From: Stomoxys calcitrans
Taxonomy: Eukaryota; Arthropoda; Insecta; Diptera; Muscidae
Length of the DNA stretch: 64,000 nt
Direction of reading: 5' to 3'
Assembly (NCBI RefSeq): GCF_963082655.1
Contig: NC_081552.1
Coordinates: forward strand, 124,038,458-124,102,457
Made by a program: the position numbers and the translations under genes. The notes below the pieces were generated by a model that did not search any database, had not been told where the DNA came from, and saw only the letters and a list, made by a program, of their open reading frames with translations. Numbering within the stretch: the stretch's first letter is position 1; every line of letters begins with the position of its first letter. Positions 24,182 to 35,235 of the stretch are shown piece by piece.

Positions 24182-25900
24182 TTATCTATTTGGTTGTACA
24201 AGGCATTTTGGGAGTTGATACATCCATTTCTTCTCATCTCCATTTATTAATAGGACCATTTTCACTGACTGTCTTTCGATTCTTTCAAAGACTGCATTTA
24301 CTACTTCCGGTGACCGACCTATGATGTCGTCGGCATAGGCAAGAAGTATGTGTTTTCTTGTGATTAGTGTGCCATATCTATTCACATCTGTATCTCGTAT
24401 AATCTTTTTCAGCAGGATATCAAAGAGATCACACGATAAGCTGTCTCCTTGTTGGACACCTCGTTTGGTATTGAATGGTGCGGCAAAATTTTTTCCGATT
24501 CTTACTGAGGAATGTGTATCAGCAAGTGTCATCCTGCAGAGTCTTATTAATTTTGCAGGGTACCAAACTCAGACATGGCTTGAAATACCTTTGTACGTAA
24601 AGAGCTGTCGAAAGCGACTTTGTAGTCAATAAAGATATGGTAGGTGATGATTTGTCCTTCTCGGGTCTTTTCCAGGATTTGGGGTAGTATGAGTATCTGG
24701 TCTATGTTGGATTTACAAGGTCTAAACCCGCATTGATGTCTCATTGACTGTAGACATAAATCTTTCACACAGTACGCACTAGAGTATCTTGTATGTAATG
24801 GGGAGGAAACGTATTCCTCTGTAATTGGCACATTCCGTCTTGTCTCCTTTCTTGTGTACGGGACATAGTATGCTGAGGTGCCTATCGTCGGGTATGCTTC
24901 CTTCTAGCCAGATCGGGCAGACAAGCTGATATATACGCCTTATCACCGTGTCGCCTTTAGTCTTAAATAGTTCAGCGGGTAACCCGTCGGCTCCTGCTGC
25001 CTAGTTGTTCTTCAGTCGGGTCACTGCTTGGAGCTCATTCTGAGTAGGAGCTAAACTTTCTATACCATCATCAGGGATTGGTTCTGCGGTAAAATGATGA
25101 GGTAAAATGTTCTTTCAAGAACTGATTTCGCGGCATTAACCATAGAGTGGGCAATGGACTGCCACTGCGCAGTAATATCATGAGGAGGAGGAGTGCTTTC
25201 ATCAAGCATTTGGGTCAGTCGATTGGAGTATGCCGCTGCCATCTGTGTGTTTGCGGCTTTTTAATGTCCAGCTTCCGTGCAGTGGCAGATCGTTCGTTTC
25301 TCGCCGCACTAAGACGGGTGCGAACCTTTGCTGGAACAAGGTTATGATCCGAATTTATGTTCGCCCCTTCAATGGATCGTACATCTAACATGCTGGTTGA
25401 ATTCCTTCCATCTATTAAACATTATCTATTTGGTTTCGGGTGTTTTGATCAGGTGACAGCCATGAATCCTTCAATGTCCTTGGTCTGTTCGTCCTTATCG
25501 TCCGTCGGGACATGGGCGCAAATAAGGCTGATGTTGAAGAATGTGGCCTTTATGCGAATTGTGGCTAGCCTCTCATCCACCGGCGTAAACCTGGAGACAA
25601 GATATTTCAATCTCCAACTAACCGCAAATCTACAGCCAACTTCGTGCCTCGTCTCATGGAAGCAATAATATAGGGTATCACCACTCGGTGTTGTTGTGGA
25701 GCCCTTCCCAAGCCATTGCCTTTCTGAATGACAGTAATGTCTGCCTTGTATTTCTCCAATACATCCGCCAGTGCGTACACTGCACCCTCGCTACATTGAG
25801 TGCGGACATTCGAGGTGCAGGTACGAAAATCATGATCCATAAGACGTTTGCGGGGGTCTTCAACATAGAGGGAATCCATTTTGTGTTTTTTTTTTCTTCG

Positions 25901-26279
25901 GTTTTTTCAAAGTAATCTTTGCAAGTTTTCTGGGTGATGGGCTAATAAGCTGATGCCCCAACCTGTATTTGTCGTACCGTAGTTGAACTCGTGACACTTT
26001 TTAGTTCACTACCTTTAACGGATGTTTAAGGTAGCTACCCAGATGACATCGAGGGGTCGTTTGTGTCCACACTTGAGATGAAAGAAGACCAAAATAATTC
26101 TTGATTTTTCCAAGTCGTTTCTTCGTTGCTTCGTTTCCGATATCCTCAAGTAACCCCAGCTCTGTAGAAAAGCTATAAGATAACTCCATCATCAGCTCCA
26201 TCAGCTGATACACGAAAAAGGTAAGCTTGCAGTTGTGGACATCCTTTTAAGAACCGCTTAATGAACCTGTGTAAAAGAT
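25901..26279. other. Boundary between RTE-like and BEL-like remnants
   Basis: The 25901-26000 part is probably the 5' untranslated region of the RTE-like element. The rest, on the minus strand, may be the C-terminal end of the BEL polyprotein, but I cannot support a specific domain. Confidence 0.35.
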
Positions 26280-26737
26280 GATGTATAGCCTTAAGTCTCG
26301 GTTAAAAATTGATACAGGACACTCATCAATGCGTGGATCGACCGGAGCAAAAAAAGAAGTGCCAATCAAGAAGTGACCTGGAGTTAAGGTAGTGAAATCA
26401 CTAGAATCACTAGATATAGGAGACAGCGGGCGCGAATCTCAATTCTCGATAGGATTGTCGACATCGCTTTGAAAGTGGAACTTATTGTAAAACTCTTTAC
26501 TCCCGCTTCCCAGAGTCCTCCCATTTGAGGAGCTCCGGGTGGGATGAAGCGCCAACATAAAGTCTGATGCATAGACTTTGACTCAATGGCAGCATGAGCA
26601 GCCTGAAAAATTTCCTTCTCGATGATCCTGGACGCTCCGACTAAAGTTATATCATTATCTTAATAAAGCTGTATCGGACAACCTCGCCGAGAAACGAAAC
26701 GATGAAATGTAAACAAATCGGAGGTCGCCTCTAAGGG
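26280..26737 (-). pseudogene. BEL/Pao retrotransposon integrase, C-terminal part
   Basis: The minus strand encodes the BEL/Pao integrase signature FIPPGAPQMGGLWEAGVKSF (near 26550-26490) and further down a conserved LTPGHFLIGTSFFAPVDP segment (near 26390-26330). Frameshifts lie upstream. The remainder of the integrase is at 28422-28870, separated by a MITE; a catalytic-core frame can be followed on both sides of the insertion. Only fragments are present and no LTRs were found. Members of this family make capsid and polymerase proteins for copy-and-paste movement; this copy cannot. Confidence 0.7.
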
Positions 26738-27111
26738 TACACTCCACCAAATTTGTTATTCAAAACAGCAAAAATGTTTGCTAAAACAGTAATTTTTGTC
26801 TGCTGCAAATGGGAAGCCAGACATTACTGCTGATTTAGCAACCATTTCAAGCAATATGTCTGCTAAAAAATGTATGTTACTTTTTATGGTTGCCTGTTAC
26901 TTGTTTTAATTACTTTTAGCATTTTTTAGATTTTTTTAGAAATTTTGTTGGAAAAGATGATTTTAATTTGTGGAATATTACTGTAAAGAAGCTACCTGAT
27001 CCATCGATTGGTATACATTTCGAAATGTGGCTGAGCTAGCTCGCATTTTTGACATTGCTCTACTAATGTGCAGATGACTGGCATGGCATTTTGTATCTAA
27101 ATTTAAAGAAA

Positions 27112-28160
27112 CTTATGTACCCTTCACCATGGATCGCATTTGTCGAGTTCTTTGAGCGGTATCTCTTTTTAAGCAAACAAAGAATAATGGATAAGAATTG
27201 TTATGCTATTGGAGATATATCAAGTTATAGTCCGATTCGTACCATAAGTAAATTGCATGTTGAAGACTATAGTCTTGGGTTATATTTCAGTCCGTTCGGT
27301 TAAGAATTGCGCCTTGTAGGGCCCAAGAAACATAATCGGGAGATCGGTCTATATGGAAGCTGTATAAGGCAATAGATTGATAAAAAAAAATGGACACGTA
27401 GGTTGAAGATCATGGGAGAAGCCGTGGTACAAAATTTCAGCGAAATCGGATAAGAATTGCGCTCTCTAGCGGCTCAAGAAGTCAAGACCCCAGATCGGTT
27501 TATATGGCAGCTATATCAGGTTATGAACCATACAAAGCACAGTTATTGGAAGTGATACCAAAACACCACATGCAAAATTTCAGCCACATCGGATATGACT
27601 TGCGCCCTCTTGATGCTCAAGAAGTCAAGACCCAAGATCGGTTTATATGGCAGCTATATCAAAATATGGACCGATTTGGCTCATTTACAATCCTAACCGA
27701 CCTACACTAATAAGATATATTTGTGCAAAATTTCAAGCGCCTATCTTTACTCCTTCGAAATTTAGCGTGCTTTCGACAGACAGACGGATGGGCATGGCTG
27801 GATCGACTTAAAATGTCATGACGATCAAGAATATTTACTTTATAGGGTCTTAAATGCGTACAGGGTGGCTGATGAATATTGCTACAATGATGAATATTGC
27901 TACATTTTTTTTTCGGTGTATGGAATACATTTTTCTTTTATTCATGTTAAATTAAATTATTAAATTAATTATTAAATTATTATTAATTAAATTAATTAAT
28001 TAATTAATTAAATTAATTATTAAATTATTATTATTAAATAGAAAAAAAGTTATTACATTTTTTTTTGGTAGCGGCTTTCATCAGCCACCCTGTATTTCGA
28101 GGTGATACAAACGGAATGACGAAATTAGTATACCCCAATCCTATGGTGGAGGGTATAAAA
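27112..28160 (-). mobile_element. DINE-1-like element, family A, inside the MITE
   Basis: The left end lacks the CAAGTAAAAG terminus and starts inside it (TTATGTACCCTTCACCATGG); the right end is complete (CCTATGGTGGAGGGTATA). It has fewer internal units than other copies and carries a small MITE at 27861-28092. Confidence 0.75.
27861..28092. mobile_element. Small mariner-like MITE with 16-bp perfect inverted ends
   Basis: Ends CAGGGTGGCTGATGAA (27861-27876) and TTCATCAGCCACCCTG (28077-28092) are perfect reverse complements, flanked by TA at 27859-27860 and 28093-28094. Total 232 bp. The interior is mainly A/T with a long (AATTA)n-like stretch. Without it, the surrounding DINE-like core reads continuously. 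It is non-coding. TA duplication and this terminus suggest mobilisation by a mariner-type transposase. Confidence 0.85.
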
Positions 28161-28421
28161 AGGTTATGGAAAGTATACATTCAGTGGTGATTATAAACAT
28201 CCTCTGAGACACACATTTACATATGTGTTCTTCTAACATCCCCTACATAACTATGCAGCAGTCATTTTCAGCAAACAACAGACTTTTCAGCAGTAAGCCT
28301 GCTATTGTGAAATTGCAGTACTATTGCTGTAATAGCTACTGCTAAAATAACAGTAAAATTAACTACTAATATTCCGCAGACAGTGTTTGCTATTTAATGC
28401 AAAATTTTTTCTATGAGTGTA

Positions 28422-28870
28422 TAGCTTTTGTGTGACAGGCCGGCCCACTGTAACTCTTTATGGCGAAAGGACCCGCAAAATCTAAACCCGCTCGAGTGAA
28501 TGGACATGTTATCTCGGTGTAACGCTTTTTGTAGAGAATGCAAGCTAGCACTTATTGGTGGTCGTTTTTATCAAATTCTTGACCCTAGGTATACTGTTCT
28601 GGGATCTGACCATACGAAGCACAAGCTGATTCCCATAATGGATAGTAAGTTGGTGGATAAACACTTACACACATTTGGAAAGGACGGTTGTTGATGCACT
28701 CGAATTAATCCATCTCTAACCGCTACAAATTCAGAGCTTGTGATCCAAGGTGGCATGCTTTGAAAAGCTCGGATGGGTACGATAGAAGAATCTATACACC
28801 TAAGCCAGAACACGTAGCTCTCTTGAACAAGAATGAAAACGTTCAAGAATATCCTCGTAGTTCTGGAACT
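28422..28870 (-). pseudogene. BEL/Pao retrotransposon polymerase fragment upstream of the MITE
   Basis: Next to the MITE the minus strand encodes DFAGPFAIKSYSG, the start of the BEL/Pao integrase core, and farther up a VRDGLIRV segment typical of the region between RNase H and integrase. Frames change at least twice between these points. It continues, after the MITE, as 26280-26737. Confidence 0.6.
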
Positions 28871-29400
28871 AAGTATTATGAACCTTCTTGGAATGTCCCA
28901 ACAACCAAATCAAAAATTTGGATTTTGTGACATTCATTTGGGCTTTCTGTCATTCCAATAAAACATTTTTGGGCTTCGTGACATCGTTTGGACGACATGA
29001 CAAATTTCCTTTTTCGGCGAAATGACGCTACGCTGACCACCGACACAATTGGAAAAGTACGGAAGAAGTAGAAAGGTTTATGTCTGCAGATGTATAAAAA
29101 ATAAACAAATAAGTAGTTATTCGTACGTTAAAATACCGTATGATTTGATACGCAAAAAGAAAAATTAATATTCGCTTCTTGGATAAATAGTTTTTTAACC
29201 AGAGGCGTAAGTTTTTTGTGAGTCCAATTTTCCCTGTCAGTCGTGAAATTGATTTCCTTGTGAGCCGTGATTTTCTCGTCAGTCGCACGTGAGTAAAATT
29301 TTTGTTTCGTGAGCGTGGGTCGTCATAAAAAAGTCTGGCGTGAGCCTGCAATCTCTACACATCTCTACTTCTCGCATATAAGTGCTGTCCAATTCACTTG
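28871..29400. repeat. ATGACA-type repeat text and CGTGAG-rich block
   Basis: 28890-29030 has recurring TTTGGGCTTCGTGACATCG-like phrases; 29190-29345 is rich in CGTGAG/GTCAGTCG words. This is the counterpart, in the other orientation, of 20755-21130. No gene. Confidence 0.45.
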
Positions 29401-30930
29401 ATACTCTCAGTGATAAGAAACCTCCTATTCATTGCCGAGTCCGAAATGCTCGCGGAATAAAATTTTTTAAAGATTAACTTTCTATAAATTGTTTTCCAAC
29501 AACTAGATTTGTAGAAAACATTTCTAAAAAGAAATTTCGAATAAATTCACTAAAAATAATATTTCGATATTTTTTTTTTTTAATTCAATAATTTTTCTTG
29601 CGAAGACAAAACTTGGCCCTCGAAATTTTTTTTAAAGACAAAGTTATAATGAAAAGTGCACACACAAAATTTTTATGAAAGGCTTTTAAAAGAAAAAAAT
29701 TGAAAGTCATATTTTACACAAACAAATTTTACGGGAATATTTTTGAAAGGCAAAATCAGAATGAAAATAAACAAAACTTCATTAAAATTTTTTTCTATAG
29801 AAAAAGTTGTAATAAAACTTTCTCTAAATTTGTAATTTTTTATAAACAAGATTTCAATTAAAATTTCTATAAAGAAAATATATCAGTGTAAAATCCTCTA
29901 ACCATAAAATTTGGCCTGATTCATCTTGATATTATTTTTCTAAAAACAAAAATCCAATAAATTTTTTTCATAATATCAACGAAATGTACATTAACATTAT
30001 TTTTCCAACGACAACATTTTGTATTAAATTTTTTGTTATAGACAAAATTAAGAAAAAAGTTCTTAAGACAAAATATGAATCAAATTTTTATTTTTAGAAA
30101 ACCTGTGATAGATTCAAGATCCAAGACAAATTTACTCTAAAAATTTTCCTACCGGCAAAATTTAAACAAAAATGATTTTAAAACACTAATTTCATGAAAT
30201 TTTCTAAAAACAGAATTTAAATGTATTTTTTTTTTACAAACACAATTGCAATGAAATTTTTTTTAAACCAAAATTTCAATAACATATAGTATCAAAAAAA
30301 ATTTTCTTTTGTTTTTTTAAGAAAAAAATTTTTAGATAATTTTCATAACAAAAAATGTCTTTGAAGATAATATTTTCATTAACATTTCTCGAAAGACAAA
30401 TATTTAACAAAATTTTCTTTAAAAGCTTTAATTTTGGAAAAAATGTACAATATAACAACTTTTGGAATTATTGGTTTTTCTTCCAAGAAAATCTTGATAT
30501 GTTATCTTTTTTCATTTTTGTATACAAAATAAATACATAAGAAAATGGAAGATATCTTTTTAACAAAAAATGTCATTGAAGATTGTATTTTCATTAACAT
30601 TTCTCGAAACACAAATATTTAACAGAATTTTCTTTAAAAACTTTAATTTGGAAAAAAAAATTTTAAAAATTAACAACTTTAGGAATTATTGATTTTTTTT
30701 TCCAAGAAAATCTTGATATGTTATCCTCCTAACTTGGGAAATCTTTTCAAACAGGTGAAATTTCTATTATACGCAAGAAGTCAGCATCCATCAAAATACA
30801 ATTTTCGGTCGATTTAAATGAAGTTGGAAGACGAATTTGAGCTCGTCGTTTAAGCAGAAAGTATGTGTTTTTTTTTTAATGTATCATTATGTATTTGCTT
30901 CAAATTCATCGGGAAATAAATATCATTTAA
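29401..30930. repeat. AT-rich degenerate repeat region with a local tandem duplication
   Basis: Short phrases like aaagacaaaatttcaataaaatttt recur for over 1 kb. At 30354-30503 and 30571-30723 a segment of about 150 bases is repeated with a period near 217 (shared phrases CATTAACATTTCTCGAAA and CCAAGAAAATCTTGATATG). No coding potential. Confidence 0.55.
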
Positions 30931-32544
30931 CAAGTAAAAACGCGTTAAGTTCGGCCGGGCCGAACTTTGGATACCCACCACCTCGGGTATATATGTAAAC
31001 CACCTTTCATCAAAATTCGGTGAAAATTTCATACCTTATACTCATATACCTCATACCCATCTGAACTATAAACGACACGGATGTCGAAAAGCCGAACATA
31101 AGTCGCTGTGTCAAATTTCAGTGAAATCGGATTATAAATGCGCCTTTTATGGGGCCGAGACTTTAAATCGAGATATTGGTCTACATGGCAGCTATATCCA
31201 AATCTGAAACGATTTGGGCCAAGTTGCATAAACATGTCGAAAAGCCTAACACAAAGCACTGTCCCAAATTTCGGCGAAATCGGACAATAAATGCCTCTTT
31301 TATGGGCCCTAAACCTTAAATCGAGAGATCGGTCTATATGGCAGCTATATGCAAATCTGAACTGATCTGGGCAAAATTTAAGAAGGACGTCGAAGAGCCT
31401 AACCAAACTCACTGTGCCAAATTTCAGCGACATCGGACAATAAATGCGTCTTTTATGGCCCCAAAACCTAAAACCTAGATATCGGTCTATATGACAGCTA
31501 TATCCAAATCTGAACCGATCTGTGCGATATTGCAGAAGTATGTCAAGGGGCTTATCTTAAATCACTGTTCCAAATTTCGGCGACATCGGACAATAAATGA
31601 GCTTTTATGGGCCCAAAACCATAAATCAAGAAATCTGTCTATATGGCAGCTATATCTAAGTCTGAAGCGATTTGGACCAAATTGAAGAAATATGTCAAAG
31701 GGCCTAACATAACCCACTGTCCCAAATTTCAGCAAAATCGGATAATGAATGTGGCTTTTATGGGGTTACACTATAAATCGGAGGATCGATCTATATGGCA
31801 GCTATATCCAAATCTGGACCGATCTGAGCCAATTTAACGAAGGATGTCGACGGGCCTTACACAATTCACTGTCCCGAATTTCATCAAAATCGGATAATAA
31901 ATGTGGCTTTTGTGGGCATAAGACCCTTTACCGGAGGATCGGTCTATATGGCAGCTATATCCAAATCTGAACCGATCTGAGCCAATTTAACGAAGGAAGT
32001 CGAAGGGCCTAAGACAACTCACTGTCCCAAATTTCAGCGAAATCGGATAATACATGTGGCTTTTATGGGCCTTAGACCCTAAATCGGAGGATCGGTCTAT
32101 ATGGCAGCTATATCCAAATCTGGGCCGATCAGAGCCAAATTGACGAAGGATGTCGAAGGGCCTAACACAACTCACTGTCCCAAATTTCAACAAAATCGGA
32201 TAATAAATGTGGCTTTTATGGGCCTAAGACCCTAAATCGGCGGATTGGTCTATATGGGGGCTATATCAAGATATAGTCCGATATAGCCCATCTTCGAACT
32301 TAATCTGCTTATGGACAGAAAATGAATCTGTGCAAAATTTCAGCTCAATATCTCTATTTTTAAAGACTGTAGCATGATTTCAACAGACAGACGGACAGAC
32401 GGACGGACAGGTCTAGATCGTCTTAGATTTTTACGCTGATCAAGAATATATATACTTTATAGGGTCGGAAATGGATATTTCGATGTGTTACAAACGGAAT
32501 GACAAAATGAATATACCCCCATCCTTCGGTGATGGGTATAAAAA
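30931..32544 (-). mobile_element. DINE-1-like element, family B, full length
   Basis: The left end is CAAGTAAAAACGCGTTAAG with CGGCCGGGCCGAA; the right end is CCTTCGGTGATGGGTATA. About eight internal units of 150-155 bp carry TCGGTCTATATGGCAGCTAT and CACTGTCCCAAATTTCAGC. They are followed by a GACGGACGG tract (32388-32408) and the AAGAATATATATACTTTA core. It encodes no protein; open frames inside the array are products of the repeat text. Confidence 0.85.
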
Positions 32545-32585
32545 CCGATTATCGAAATCGGGACAATATATTGTAGAAATTATTT
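32545..32585. other. Short unassigned junction
   Basis: Forty bases between a DINE-like end and the LOA-type 3' tail; nothing else seen. Confidence 0.4.
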
Positions 32586-33374
32586 AGGTTAGGTTAGGTA
32601 TGGTTGAAAAGAGGGTGTAGATATTAATCCGCCCCATGTCATTATGGACACACACCTAAGCCAGTAATCAGCCTATTGTGCGCTCTAAAAACTATAAAGA
32701 AACCTCTAAAAAGAAAATTTTAATTTGGAAATTCCGTCCTACTGGTTCATGTCTGACATTGTGTCTCCACCCATGTATCGATATCTGTTGGACGCGAAAG
32801 CCGGCCAATGACAAAGGAAATGCTCCAACGTCTCACCATTTTCCCCGCATGCCCTACACATGCTTTCACGTGCCGCACCGATTTTACATAAGTGAGCTCG
32901 TAGTTCTATGTGTCCCGTTATGATACCAATAGCTATACTGACCTCCTTCTTGCCTCCTTTCAGCAATAGCCTCGTCTTCTCACGATCTGGATCCCCCATA
33001 AGATTTTCGTCGTCCTACCGACCGTTTCGCTGTTCCACAATGTTGCATGCGCATTCGTTGCCCAATCCCTTAACTCGGATTGCGTCGACCCGAAGGCTTC
33101 GGGTTAATCAAGTTTATTGACGGCAGCCCTCTGGCCTTCACCGCCTTTCATTTCATTTGCAAGACTGTTCGTGACCTTAACGTCCTGGTTGTTATTGCCC
33201 TTATGACATTTTTACTGTCGGTAAAGATGTTCACACTCGACATCCTCGCGTTAGCACCACACCACTCCATGCATTCCGTGATTGCCCGGATCTCCGTCTG
33301 CAGGACCGTATTATGGACAGGCAGTCTAAAACAGATCTCAGTCCCTGGGTGCACCCGATGTCAATGCATACCGC
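32586..33374 (-). pseudogene. LOA/R1-type non-LTR element, RNase H and 3' end
   Basis: On the minus strand, RNase H text lies at 33354-33148 (LQTEIRAITECMEW and SVNIFTDSKNVIRAI). It is followed at 32999-32739 by the C-terminal block with ITGHIELRAHLCKIG and a CRACGENGETLEHFLCHWP zinc-knuckle-like motif. The 3' untranslated end (32740-32586) matches the plus-strand copies at 18300 and 20340 and ends in the same CCTAACCTAA tail. The gypsy array is inserted at 33378; the other part of this element is at 51284-52130. The RT core between them is missing. Confidence 0.75.
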
Positions 33375-33378
33375 CAGT
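33375..33378. repeat. Target-site duplication CAGT, left copy
   Basis: CAGT directly precedes the first LTR base at 33379 and the same four bases follow the third LTR at 51284-51287. A 4-bp duplication is the expected size for Ty3/gypsy integration. Confidence 0.75.
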
Positions 33379-35160
33379 TGTAACGTTCCACCTTCGCGGG
33401 CCCTGCTTCTTCCGAGTGTGGCTACCTCCTTGCCGCCGGCCGTGCTCAGTCATGGGGCGGTTCTTACTCATTAGAAGCAGACACGGAATCATTTTCATAT
33501 AAGTAAAATAAGGTAGCTCTTTGATTAGGGGATAGATGAGAAAAGGGAGATATTAAAATAGGATAGAAACAGAAAATTTTGAATGATGTCTGCAGCATTA
33601 GATGTTAATTCGCCGCATCTTCTTAAATTTCTCACCCAACCTTGTCTAAATTACAATGTTGAGCCACGTAACCATCCTCTACTTGGTGTACTTCACTTTT
33701 CGTAAGGAAAACTAAAACTTAATAGTTCATATTGTAGGTTTGTATTTTACATTAAAACTAATAACAAAGTAACTGGATAAGTTTGGAAACAAAAAAAAAA
33801 ATCCTGACCGTAAGTAAAATTCAAATTCTTATTTGCATCTTATTACAAAAATTATCCAAAAAATTATAGAATTAAAAACTTAATAAATGTGATGTAAAAG
33901 TTAAAACAAAATGTGTGAAAGAGCGTATACAAAAATGAAATATATAACTTGATTCACCAAATTAATCCTTAGTTGTCTCCAGGCCTGATGACTTCGGATA
34001 TGCAGCCACTTGCTGAGGGTTTGAAATTACGTTATAAAAAAATATTTCAAAATTGCATAGCTCAATGAGAATTCAAGTGTTTAAAAATGTATGTAACAAA
34101 AAGAGTAAATCTAATGAAAAATGTTTGATGTGTCTAAATTAAGTTCGTATTAAGGAAAAATAGCGCAAAAAGTAGACTTAAGACGATTAAATCAGACTTT
34201 TTTTAAAAAAAAAAAAAACTCGGATAAATAACCGAGATGTTAAATAAGTAAGTATTAAACGGTTATATTAAATAATAAAGGTATGTCTCAGGATGTTTTA
34301 AATGACGAAAAATTACGTCATAAAAAGATTATTTATAGATGTGTGATATTAAAATAAATGAGAGAAATCTCTACAATAATGTGTCGTGTCCTTGATTAGT
34401 TTTCCATGTTTTGAAATATCTTTATATCCAATTAAAGTTTCTATTTGGGTCTTCCGAACCCAGGTGGTTCGGAGAAACTTCTGACCTCCAGTCAAATTCC
34501 AAATGTCTGCTTCCTGTCGAATATCCTTTGAAGCGTCTCGAAGATATCGTAATCAAGAGGAACAAAATTATTGATTCTGGCTTCAAGATATTCCCTTCTT
34601 GCCAAACGGTCCACAAAACAATTGGACAATCGAAAATGGAGGTTCTTTACAACCTCTTCCAGATGGGAAGTCTCTACACAATTGGGAAAAGCGGGGTCAC
34701 TACATGGTCTATAGTTACATTTTCCAATTCACTCACCAAAAGGCCTCCGAAAAGATGAATTGAAGATTCCTTGGGCGATATTCTTTAAAATTTTCCACTA
34801 ATAAAAAGCTCGCGGAACACTAAACTAACGGTTTTTAAGTAATACTAATATTTCCGGGTTCACGGTCAACACAAATTATCAGACCAAATGAAAATTCCTG
34901 CTGCGACCAAAGCGACTGTCTTTGAGAAGTTTGAAAATTCAAATGAAAATTTCTCTATTCTCATAAAGCAAAAGAAACAGAATATGAAGAAACAAAACCC
35001 AATGCTTGCTATGCTTACAAAACCAATTGAACAAGTAAGTGAAAAATATAAAGACATTAAGTTGGTTAAAGAAAGTCATAAACTAGTTAGAAAAACATTT
35101 ATTTTCCTTAATCAGAATCCAGAGGTTGGGAACCAACAAAAAAAACGTAGCAATGCTATA
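33379..35160 (-). repeat. Gypsy array LTR 1 (1782 bp)
   Basis: It begins TGTAACGTTCC and ends GCAATGCTATA. It is an LTR because the same 1.78 kb recurs at 41439 and 49500 around two identical internals. It differs from LTR 2 and LTR 3 by eight substitutions (at about 34130, 34357, 34429, 34650, 35010, 35036, 35081 and 35082) and homopolymer lengths. A perfect 8-bp hairpin TCCGAACC/GGTTCGGA sits at 34453-34473. Small plus-strand frames inside are not genes. Confidence 0.9.
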
Positions 35161-35235
35161 AATTACACCATGCTAAAAAAAAATAAAAAAATTTAATTTA
35201 TAAAAAATCCAAAACAAAAGAAAATTTTGTCATTC

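Larger units (their letters stand above)
21660..25900 (-). pseudogene. RTE-like non-LTR retrotransposon ORF2, split by two DINE-like insertions
   Basis: Read from 25900 down on the minus strand. The endonuclease starts near 25879 (TSNVRTQCSEGAVYALADVL, then ADITVIQ). The linker (25242-25060) has WQSIAHSMVNAAKSVL. RT fingers (24831-24547) have CGFRPCKSNIDQI and FIDYKVAFDS; RT palm (24532-24182) has RGVQQGDSLSCDLFDILL and the catalytic AYADDI. The frame is then interrupted by 23308-24181. A short piece at 23307-23212 reads NHNSEIVSNFIYPGTAVTE. After the insertion at 22106-23211 the C-terminal part (22105-21660) has ILPVLLYGYEAWVLVKAD and GRPKLRWK. Frameshifts are present throughout. The gene is broken; the relation of the three pieces is inferred from domain order. 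Confidence 0.75.
26738..28421. mobile_element. Tc/mariner-type MITE with TA duplication, carrying nested insertions
   Basis: The left end is TA then CACTCCACCAAATTTG (26740); the right end is CTATGAGTG (28419) then TA. Reversed, the right end reads CACTCATAGAAAAAATTTTG, so the ends are imperfect inverted repeats of about 33 bp ending in AGCAAA. Both sides are BEL coding sequence, which supports the boundaries. Internal text is rich in short CAGCAGACA-type inverted words. A DINE-like copy occupies 27112-28160. The 5' half of a second copy of this MITE is at 55483-55899. Confidence 0.7.

Noticed and set aside
30276..30540. Two 60-codon frames on opposite strands, rich in F, L and K
   Set aside because: They come from AT-rich degenerate repeats; there is no family resemblance and they overlap each other.
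34888..35196. A 102-codon plus-strand frame repeated in all three LTRs (also 42949-43257 and 51011-51370)
   Set aside because: It is repeated only because the LTR is repeated, runs against the element strand, is lysine-rich from AT-rich bases and resembles no protein family.
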